From Amylibacter sp. (GTDB lineage: Bacteria > Pseudomonadota > Alphaproteobacteria > Rhodobacterales > Rhodobacteraceae), in NCBI GenBank assembly GCA_027083485.1, contig JALWOO010000750.1:1-12426 (forward strand): DNA of 12,426 nt, in the 5' to 3' direction. The notes under the pieces were generated by a model. It was given only the letters and a program-made list of their open reading frames with translations. It searched no databases and was not told the DNA's origin. Within the stretch, counting starts at the first letter, position 1. Each line of letters opens with the position of its first letter. The translations under genes and the position numbers were made by a program. Positions 6,510 to 12,426 of this stretch are shown piece by piece.

Positions 6510-9500
6510 TTATGCAACCGCAGCTTTCTCTTTCCGTTTTCGCTCCTTAGCCAAAGTGCTTAGCCCCATGTCATCGAGTATCGCATAGATCGCGGGCAAG
6601 GAAAACAACACGATCAAACTCGCCGCCAGCAGACCAAAGATCAGGCTGGTAACCAGCGGGATCAGGATTTGCGCCTGTAAGCTTGTCTCCAGCAGGATCG
6701 GCAGCAGGCCGGCCAGCGTGGTTGTCGAGGTCAGGAAAATCGCCCGGAACCGCGCCCGCGCCGCCCGTGCAGCAGCAACCGCAACGGTCAGATGATCCCC
6801 GTGTTCATGCTTCACGAAATCCACCAACAGAATGGAATTATTCACCACAACCCCCGCCAAAGCCACAAAGCCCAGCATGCTCGGCATGGAAAAATCCAGC
6901 CCCATCAGCATATGACCAAAGATTGACCCCGCCAGCGAAAGCGGAATAATCAGCATCACAACGATCGGTTCCACATAAGACCGGAACAGGAATGACAGCA
7001 GCAAAAACACGCCGATCAGACCGACAACAAAACCCTTTACCATTGATTTCTGGGTTTTGCGCGCCTCGGCATTTTGCCCCTCGACACTGATTGATACCCC
7101 CGGATGGCGTTTTAACAAATCCGGCACAAACCGTTTGGTCGTATCACCGACAATGTCATTGGCGTTGGCTATCCGCGTGTCAATCGTGCCTTGCAGGGTT
7201 ACGGTCCGCACGCCATCTTCGCGGTTGATACGGGCATAGCCTTGATCCATTTCCACATCCGCCACCAAAGACAACGGCACATAAGACCCGTCAGGGCGGG
7301 TAATGATAAAGCTGTCAAAAGGCGCAAATTCGCTGCGGCTGTCTTCGGACAGCAGGGCTGTCACCTCGAGCAGCTGGCCATTTACCTGCATTTCGCTCAC
7401 GGTGGTGCCGTAATAAGCGGCACGCAGTTGGTCGGCGACCATCAGGGCGGTCACCCCCATTGAGGCCGCCGCATCGCTCAGCCGGATTTGCAGCTCGCGC
7501 TTGCCGGGACGCAAATCATCCATCACCGAGGTGACACCCTTATAGGTCCAGATCCAGTCCTGCAATTCCAGCGCCGCCTGTTTCAATTCCACCAGATCAT
7601 CGCCTTTCAAGCGCAGTTCAATGGCGATCCCCGCCGGACCCATGGTTGATTCAGCGTAATTCAGGCTGATCACATCCGGCAGTTGCCCCACAGCATTACT
7701 CCAGTTTTCCATGATTTCATCAGGCCGGCTCGTGCGCAGGGATGACGGGAGCAAATCAATACTCACCGTCGCCACATGGGCACCGGTTTCAAAGGAATCG
7801 CGGTTTTGCCCATAGAACACAGACACATGGCGCACCAGTTCGGCCCCGTTTGGCTGCTTGGGGGTCATGTCCTGATTAACCTTTTGAATGCCGGCTTCCA
7901 GCTTGGCCACCACCTCTTGTGTGCGTTTCAGCGGCGTGCCCTGCGGCAGTAAAACCCGCGCCACGATGGTATCCCCGTCCAGCTCTGGAAAGGCGGTAAA
8001 TTTCAGGTAGCCGCCCGCCAGCATTGCCACCGACAACAACAACACAGCAAAGGTGACACCCGTGGTCACATACCGCCAGCGAATGGTTAGATCCACCAGC
8101 GGGCCGACCAACCGGTCGCGGGTGAAATTCATCGCCGCTTCCACCCGCCGCCGTACCGCATTTGGCGCGTTGTCCGCCTCCAGCGTATGCACAAGATGGT
8201 GAGGCAGGATCAAGAAGGCCTCGATCAACGAGACAGACAGCACAAACAGCATCACCACTGGCACGACCCGCAAAATAGCCCCCAAATCGCCGGACAAAAA
8301 CGCCAACGACCCGAAAATCATCGCCGTTGTGGCAAAGGACGCCAGCACATTGGGCAACACTTGTAAGGCACCTTGCACCGCCGCCTCATAGGCGCTGAGG
8401 CCTTTTTCACGCATCCGTGCAATGTTTTCCGAAATCACGATGGCATCATCCATCAACAGGCCGATCACAATCAGCAAGCCCAGCGAGGTCATCAAATTCA
8501 GCGAAAACCCAACCGCCCACATCAAGGCCACACCGCCCATAAAGGCCACCGGCAATCCCATCGCCACCCAGAACGCAAAGCGAAAGCCGAAAAACAGCCA
8601 TAGCACCATAAACACAAGCGCCAGACCCTGCAAACCGTTCACCACCACCAGCGCCAATCGTTCCCGCACCACAGAGGCCGCATCTGCGGTTACCTCGAGC
8701 ACAATCCCCGGAGGCGCAGCCTGACGCTCATGCGCCAGAAATTCGCGTAGCCTGTCAATCACGGTCAGGGAATCTTCGGCGCGGGTTTTAAACACATCCA
8801 GCACCGCCGCCCGTTTGCCATCAAACACCATTTGATCGTCATCAACAGCAAATTGTTCGGTGATTTCAGCAATTTCTCCCAAGAGAACCTGCCCGCCATT
8901 CGCCGCAGAACGCACAACCAACTTTGCCAAACCCGCAACATCCCGGCGTTCTTCGGTGATGCGGATAAGATAGGTTTCCTCGTTGGTTTCCATGCTGCCA
9001 AGCGGTGAATCAAGGCTGCCGAATTTTATCGCCGCGGCAACATCAGGCACTGAAATGCCAAACCGTTGCAGGGCTTCGGGCCGTAAGCCCACCCGCAATT
9101 CACGGGTAGAAAAGCCCTTGATCACCACCTGCGGGATTCCGCCCCAACGCAACATGCGCTTGCGCACGTCCTCGGCGTAATCTTTCAGGTCAGGCCGTTC
9201 AGACGGGCCGGTAATGGAAACAGACGCCACAAAATCGGTCAGGCCAAGCGGTTTGATCCGCGGGGTTTCGGCGCGATCCGGAAAATCCGTGATCGCCTCG
9301 ATTTCGGATTTCACGTCCGCAACGAAACCTTGGAAATCCTCGCCCTCACGCATACGTACAACCGCACGACCAAGGTTTTCACGGGATTCACAAGATTGCT
9401 CCAGCAGGCCCGTCACCGATGCCAACGCATTCTCGATGCGCTCGCAAACAGCAAATTCCACATCCTCGGGACGCGCACCGGGATAAGCCACCGTGATTTC

Positions 9501-9629
9501 TACCCGACTCGGTTCTGGGCGGGGAAATGTTTCACGCAGCAGGTTCGGGCCAAGCAACAGCCCGGACAGCAAAAACAGGATCATCACCAGATTGGAAATG
9601 GTCGGATGACCGGTAAAAAAGCGGATCAT
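6510..9629 (-). CDS. RND-family efflux pump permease (AcrB-like)
   Basis: This is the inner-membrane proton-driven pump subunit of a tripartite efflux system. At 1039 residues it has the normal RND length and two-fold layout: TM1 at about 12-30, a large periplasmic loop, a TM2-TM6 cluster at about 325-480, TM7 at about 522-542, a second periplasmic loop, and a TM8-TM12 cluster at about 864-1018. TM4 carries the conserved acidic pair in GLLMDDAIVISENI (Asp394, Asp395), the proton relay. The TM10 position held by Lys940 in AcrB falls in GVVVNNSILLVDF, with Asn930-Asn931 instead; this variation is seen in other RND subfamilies. The start overlaps the stop of the fusion protein as ATGA. The basic C-terminus (KERKRKEK) is cytoplasmic. 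Substrates cannot be told; the DD motif and loop lengths fit a hydrophobe/amphiphile-type pump better than a CzcA metal pump. Confidence 0.94.
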   Translation of the reverse strand: MIRFFTGHPTISNLVMILFLLSGLLLGPNLLRETFPRPEPSRVEITVAYPGARPEDVEFAVCERIENALASVTGLLEQSCESRENLGRAVVRMREGEDFQGFVADVKSEIEAITDFPDRAETPRIKPLGLTDFVASVSITGPSERPDLKDYAEDVRKRMLRWGGIPQVVIKGFSTRELRVGLRPEALQRFGISVPDVAAAIKFGSLDSPLGSMETNEETYLIRITEERRDVAGLAKLVVRSAANGGQVLLGEIAEITEQFAVDDDQMVFDGKRAAVLDVFKTRAEDSLTVIDRLREFLAHERQAAPPGIVLEVTADAASVVRERLALVVVNGLQGLALVFMVLWLFFGFRFAFWVAMGLPVAFMGGVALMWAVGFSLNLMTSLGLLIVIGLLMDDAIVISENIARMREKGLSAYEAAVQGALQVLPNVLASFATTAMIFGSLAFLSGDLGAILRVVPVVMLFVLSVSLIEAFLILPHHLVHTLEADNAPNAVRRRVEAAMNFTRDRLVGPLVDLTIRWRYVTTGVTFAVLLLSVAMLAGGYLKFTAFPELDGDTIVARVLLPQGTPLKRTQEVVAKLEAGIQKVNQDMTPKQPNGAELVRHVSVFYGQNRDSFETGAHVATVSIDLLPSSLRTSRPDEIMENWSNAVGQLPDVISLNYAESTMGPAGIAIELRLKGDDLVELKQAALELQDWIWTYKGVTSVMDDLRPGKRELQIRLSDAAASMGVTALMVADQLRAAYYGTTVSEMQVNGQLLEVTALLSEDSRSEFAPFDSFIITRPDGSYVPLSLVADVEMDQGYARINREDGVRTVTLQGTIDTRIANANDIVGDTTKRFVPDLLKRHPGVSISVEGQNAEARKTQKSMVKGFVVGLIGVFLLLSFLFRSYVEPIVVMLIIPLSLAGSIFGHMLMGLDFSMPSMLGFVALAGVVVNNSILLVDFVKHEHGDHLTVAVAAARAARARFRAIFLTSTTTLAGLLPILLETSLQAQILIPLVTSLIFGLLAASLIVLFSLPAIYAILDDMGLSTLAKERKRKEKAAVA

Positions 9630-10987
9630 CGAGCCTGCCCTGCCTGCGCCAGTTTCGCCATCAAATCAGAATCCACTCGAGGCAACAGCAACATGCCTTC
9701 AATGGTGGGGATCGGGCGGCTAACAACCACCTGTGTTCCAGCCTCGACACCCTCGGTAATCAGGGCGATATCACCTTGCACAAACCGGGGATGCACCGGG
9801 AGCAGTTTCAACCGGTTATCCGGGTCAACCACCATCAGCTTACCATTGCGCAAAGCACTACGGGGTACCACAATACCATTTATGGGCGGTGCGCTCAGGA
9901 TCATTTTCACAAACATGCCCTTGGACAACGGCGGACGGCGGCCCAATTCAGCGCGTTCATAGGCCTTGTCCACCCGCACAATCACCCCGAAAGTGCCGGT
10001 TTTCAGATCCACTGTATTGCTTATCCGGTCCGGCACAGCCGGCCATTCCAGAAGGGTTTCACCCAATTGCATTGTTACCTTGGCCTGAAGATCAAGGCCC
10101 GCATGGGCTTTGAATATCGTGGCCGGATTCGTCGAAATCTGCGCACCGTTTGTATCGTTCTTGCCTTTAAAAACCTTTTGCAATTCAGCCGCCGGAATCA
10201 GGGCTTCAACCTCGGCTGCATCAATGCCGTCAAAACTGGCCGTGGTTTGACCAATCCGAACCAGCTGACCAACTTCGATAGACACCATATCCACACGGGC
10301 ATCAAAGGGGAGTGTTAGAATCGTGCGCGCAAGGTTCAGCTCGGCTGTTTCCAATGCAGCCTTTGAAGCAGCGATCTGCTCTTGTTGCACCAAACGTTGC
10401 GTTGGCAGCAAGGCAAGCGAATTTTCCAGATTTTGCACCTTCTGGCGCTGCGCCAGATGTTTGGCACGCGCGGCATCGCGGCTGGATTGGGACGCGGTGC
10501 CTGCGGCATAGAGCTTTTCCACCCGCGCCTGATCGCTTTTGCTGATCGCAAGGGCCTCTTTTTCAATTTCAAGGGCAGATTTGAGGTTGGCCTCTGATAC
10601 GGTAATCTCGGCCATTTTGCCTTCGGCGGCACGAATATTGGCGCGGGCCTGTGCGACGGCTAATTTGAAATCCGCCTGAGACAGGCGCAAAATCACCGCA
10701 CCTTTGGGCAGGATATCACCCTTTTTCAACATCGGATTAACGTATTCCGCAGTACCGCCAACCTGGGCTATGGCCTCGAACCGGCGTGCAGGGGAAACAA
10801 GCCCGAAACCGCTGGCTTGTGGTGATACCGCGTATTCCTTAGCCTCGATCACCCGAACAACCGTCGTACGTTCGGCAATTTTCACCTGTTCCGGTGCCTG
10901 CTTGTTCTTAACCGTATAGGCCAGAAATGCCGCCCCGATCAAAGCAATCGGCATGGTTACCAAAATCAGTTTAAATCCGGTTTTCAT
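9626..10987 (-). CDS. RND efflux membrane fusion protein (periplasmic adaptor)
   Basis: This is the periplasmic adaptor that links the RND pump to an outer-membrane channel. I place the start at the ATG at 10987 (MKTGFKLILV), giving 453 residues, because AGGA stands 8 bases upstream. A TTG at 11002 in the same frame would add five residues but would put that ribosome site inside the gene. Segments: an uncleaved N-terminal anchor helix at about 5-25 with no lipobox cysteine, a first lipoyl/barrel half (about 60-105), a long Ala/Gln/Lys-rich coiled-coil hairpin (about 107-220), the second lipoyl half with LPFDARVDMVSIEVGQLV, then beta-barrel and membrane-proximal domains ending near PTIEGMLLLPRVD. 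It overlaps the pump gene by four bases. No TolC-type channel gene is visible, so the pump probably uses one encoded elsewhere. Confidence 0.92.
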   Translation of the reverse strand: MKTGFKLILVTMPIALIGAAFLAYTVKNKQAPEQVKIAERTTVVRVIEAKEYAVSPQASGFGLVSPARRFEAIAQVGGTAEYVNPMLKKGDILPKGAVILRLSQADFKLAVAQARANIRAAEGKMAEITVSEANLKSALEIEKEALAISKSDQARVEKLYAAGTASQSSRDAARAKHLAQRQKVQNLENSLALLPTQRLVQQEQIAASKAALETAELNLARTILTLPFDARVDMVSIEVGQLVRIGQTTASFDGIDAAEVEALIPAAELQKVFKGKNDTNGAQISTNPATIFKAHAGLDLQAKVTMQLGETLLEWPAVPDRISNTVDLKTGTFGVIVRVDKAYERAELGRRPPLSKGMFVKMILSAPPINGIVVPRSALRNGKLMVVDPDNRLKLLPVHPRFVQGDIALITEGVEAGTQVVVSRPIPTIEGMLLLPRVDSDLMAKLAQAGQAR

Positions 10988-11004
10988 ACTCTTAATCCTC
11001 AAAT

Positions 11005-11025
11005 TGCAGCACCAAGGGCGCTGCA
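11005..11025. other. Hairpin in the gap before the fusion-protein gene
   Basis: TGCAGC at 11005-11010 is the inverse complement of GCTGCA at 11020-11025, and a further CC/GG pair forms inside after one mismatch. On the minus strand the hairpin is followed by AATTTG and then the ribosome site of the fusion-protein gene. It may be a weak or partial terminator after the four-helix gene, or a leader structure of the pump genes. The T run is too short for a confident terminator. Confidence 0.4.
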
Positions 11026-11064
11026 GTGTTTAGTCAACCTACTGTATTTTCCTTAAGAGTGCAT

Positions 11065-11481
11065 CTAGGATCTGGAATTCGTCGAAATCGCTTTGCGCTG
11101 CTTTAGGCGCCGAACAAGGAGGACCGAGGCGATTGCCCAAAAAACGATACGCAAGATCAGCGCCCCGACGGTCTGCATTTCATAGGCCCCGCCCGTGAAC
11201 ACATGCCAGGCGAATCCCAACGCCACCACACTCGTTGCCCCGGTCAGGAGAATCGCGCCACGCATAGCACAGCCTCGGTCCAGCCAAATATGCACCGCCG
11301 TTCCGACATAGATGAACCCCGCAACGAAATTGAACCAGAGGACAAAGGGAACAAACTGACCCACTGAATCACGTGCGGATTGCGGGCCGAACAGAACACT
11401 TCCCGCCTTGAAAACTGTCATCAAGCCAAAAACAAATGCCAATGCTGCCAGCACACGTATTGAATATGGAATTTTAGTCAT
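11065..11481 (-). CDS. Four-helix inner-membrane protein, function unknown
   Basis: I cannot assign a family to this 138-residue protein. It has four hydrophobic segments at about 7-30, 42-65, 74-96 and 103-124, short loops and a basic C-terminus (RRLKQRKA), so it should be an inner-membrane protein with both ends inside. No catalytic motif is visible; there are single charged or polar residues within or at helix ends (His64, Asp68, Arg69, His93). The start is well supported by AGGAAA four bases upstream. A 48-bp inverted repeat ends directly before that ribosome site, so expression is probably controlled there. The pump genes follow after 77 bp on the same strand; they could be co-transcribed, but the hairpin in the gap leaves this open. 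Confidence 0.8.
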   Translation of the reverse strand: MTKIPYSIRVLAALAFVFGLMTVFKAGSVLFGPQSARDSVGQFVPFVLWFNFVAGFIYVGTAVHIWLDRGCAMRGAILLTGATSVVALGFAWHVFTGGAYEMQTVGALILRIVFWAIASVLLVRRLKQRKAISTNSRS

Positions 11482-11491
11482 GGGGTTTCCT

Positions 11492-11539
11492 TTGTCTTTC
11501 TAATAATTAGTGAGTTATCACTAATTATTAGAAAGACAA
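11492..11539. promoter_or_regulatory. Perfect 48-bp inverted repeat upstream of the four-helix protein gene
   Basis: Arms 11492-11513 and 11518-11539 are perfectly complementary over 22 bases, separated by GTTA. Pairing stops at both outer ends. Each arm also contains its own odd palindrome: CTAATAATTAG (11500-11510) and CTAATTATTAG (11521-11531), with centres at 11505 and 11526, 21 bp apart, about two helical turns. The central part TTAGTGA-GTTA-TCACTAA looks like a conventional dimeric repressor operator. The repeat sits directly upstream of the ribosome site AGGAAA of the gene at 11481. It could be a double operator or, in RNA, a long 5' hairpin next to the ribosome site. No T run follows, so a plain terminator is unlikely. 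Confidence 0.75.
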
Positions 11540-11541
11540 GT

Positions 11542-11560
11542 GGCAAATGCAGATTTTGCC
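11542..11560. other. Short inverted repeat GGCAAA/TTTGCC
   Basis: GGCAAA at 11542-11547 and TTTGCC at 11555-11560 form a 6-bp stem with a 7-base loop, two bases from the long palindrome. On the minus strand the sequence TTGCCA here is close to a -35 hexamer, but no good -10 stands at 16-18 bp, because that position falls in the palindrome. It may be part of the control region or chance. Confidence 0.3.
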
Positions 11561-11570
11561 TAAAAGCCCC

Positions 11571-11594
11571 AAAACCGCCCAAAAGGACGGCTTT
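11571..11594 (-). terminator. Probable terminator after the PHA depolymerase gene
   Basis: Sixteen bases beyond the stop codon, the minus-strand RNA can form a 10-bp stem, AAAGCCGTCC with GGGCGGTTTT, closed by a TTTT loop; two of the pairs are G-U. The 3' side ends in four T, and a second T run (GGGGCTTTT) follows a few bases later. Position and shape fit an intrinsic terminator, of modest strength. The rest of the gap between 11482 and 11609 is the inverted repeats already listed. Confidence 0.55.
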
Positions 11595-11609
11595 CATAAA
11601 ACGGTTGTG

Positions 11610-12426
11610 TTATTTTTTCTTCTTTTTCTTGGGGTTTGCCGGCTTGTTGAACCGGTCAATAAACTCCAGCACCACAGGGCGAATTTTACCGCGCCAGATA
11701 GAGCCGCTAAAGATGCCGTAATGCCCTGCATCGGCTGCCAGATAGGTTGCCTTCATCGAATCAGGCAGATCAGGCAACAGTTTCAACGCGGCAGAACATT
11801 GCCCCGGCGCAGAGATATCGTCGCGCTCTCCCTCGACAATAATCACAGCGGTATTCTTGATCGCGCCGATGTCGACAGGCTTGCCCTGTACCGAAAAGGC
11901 ATTGCGCGCAATTTCCCGTTTCTTGAACACACGATCAACAGTCGAAAGATAAAATTCCGCCGGCATATCCATCACGGCAAGGTATTCATCATAAAACCGG
12001 TTGTGGCGGGCGATTTCCGCCACATCCCCTGCCGCAACTGCCGCAATGTGATCGTTAAAAGCCTTCATATGGGTTTCCATGTTCATTGCCATGAAGGATT
12101 TCAGCTGTGTCGCCCCCGGGTACACTTTGCGGCCAACGCCCGGATAGGAATAGCCCACGGTCTGAATAACGCTCTTGGCCAGACCTGCCGTGGTAACCCG
12201 CGCGCTGAAGTTCGTAACACCGGTGGGGTTGGCATCGGGATCCACCGGCCCGCCAATCAGGGTCAGGGTGCGCGGTGTCGGCGCGCCTTCTTCGGCCAGC
12301 ATCGCCGTGGCCACAAGGGTCAGCGGCACCGGCTGGCACACGGCGATCACATGAATATCCTCGCCCAGATAGCGCAGGAAATCCACCAGATGCAGCGTGT
12401 AATCCTCCACATCGAATTTACCTTCG
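11610..12426 (-). CDS. phaZ: Intracellular polyhydroxyalkanoate depolymerase PhaZ (5' partial)
   Basis: This enzyme hydrolyses stored polyhydroxyalkanoate (such as PHB) in the cytoplasm. The frame is open to the window edge; a GTG at 12410 is internal (EGKFD precedes it), so the N-terminal third or so of a roughly 420-residue protein lies outside. Counting from that GTG codon as residue 1, the motif HVIAVCQPVPL gives the cysteine nucleophile C25 in place of the usual lipase-box serine. VEGERDD (D197) and AGHYGIF (H230) complete the triad. The spacings of 172 and 33 equal those of C183-D355-H388 in Ralstonia eutropha PhaZa1, as I recall them. FYDEYLAVMDMPAEFYLSTVDRVF is another family hallmark. 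The protein ends in a run of six lysines after NP, an unusual tail that may help contact the granule or nucleic acid (speculative). A probable terminator follows. It looks independent of the genes downstream. Confidence 0.93.
   Translation of the reverse strand, partial: EGKFDVEDYTLHLVDFLRYLGEDIHVIAVCQPVPLTLVATAMLAEEGAPTPRTLTLIGGPVDPDANPTGVTNFSARVTTAGLAKSVIQTVGYSYPGVGRKVYPGATQLKSFMAMNMETHMKAFNDHIAAVAAGDVAEIARHNRFYDEYLAVMDMPAEFYLSTVDRVFKKREIARNAFSVQGKPVDIGAIKNTAVIIVEGERDDISAPGQCSAALKLLPDLPDSMKATYLAADAGHYGIFSGSIWRGKIRPVVLEFIDRFNKPANPKKKKKK

Noticed and set aside
10988..11002. TTG at 11002 as the start of the membrane fusion protein
   Set aside because: It would place the AGGA ribosome site inside the coding region. 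The ATG at 10987 has correct spacing and directly gives the anchor helix.
11492..11539. The long palindrome as a transposon end, a MITE or a protelomerase site
   Set aside because: No transposase, target-site duplication or phage-like gene is nearby, and the repeat sits exactly in a promoter/leader position. A genome search for copies would be needed to revive the repeat idea.

Overview
The window looks like chromosomal DNA of a marine-type alphaproteobacterium, probably Rhodobacteraceae/roseobacter. This is an inference from moderately high GC, tight ATGA-type gene overlaps, a LivFHM-type transporter, a FeuPQ/PhoPQ-like two-component pair and an intracellular polyhydroxyalkanoate (PHA) depolymerase. 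There are ten protein genes, two of them cut by the window edges. I found no RNA genes, insertion sequences or CRISPR arrays.

Region 1 (1-3360, + strand) is the distal part of a branched-chain amino acid (HAAT/Liv) ABC transporter operon: a LivF-type ATPase (5' end missing), a small secreted four-cysteine protein of unknown function, and LivH- and LivM-type permeases. All junctions overlap, so the small protein is built into the operon. G/C-rich inverted repeats (3361-3414) separate it from the convergent gene that follows.

Region 2 (3432-6400) is a signalling module. On the minus strand a secreted PepSY-domain protein is followed by an OmpR/PhoP-class response regulator and a sensor kinase. 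Divergent from these, on the plus strand, is a second small secreted protein with a PepSY-like core, a DxDxDGxxD cation-binding-type motif and a Gly/Asp/Glu-rich tail. The 160-bp divergent promoter region carries TGTCA repeats 11 bp apart, the usual geometry of an OmpR-family binding site. I infer a cation- or envelope-responsive, autoregulated circuit.

Region 3 (6510-11481, minus strand) is an RND efflux pump: a four-helix membrane protein of unknown function, then (after 77 bp with a hairpin) a membrane fusion protein and an RND permease overlapping by 4 bp. No outer-membrane channel or regulator gene is visible. Directly upstream of the four-helix gene is a striking 48-bp inverted repeat (11492-11539) with two perfectly complementary 22-base arms. 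It contains two CTAAT-W-ATTAG sites 21 bp apart and is the least explained structure here.

Region 4 (11610-12426, minus strand) is the C-terminal part of an intracellular PHA depolymerase (PhaZ) with a cysteine nucleophile and a poly-lysine tail, followed by a probable terminator. Most of the window is conventional. The parts worth a second look are the long palindrome, the two-PepSY signalling cassette with its candidate operator, and the small cysteine protein inside the liv operon.
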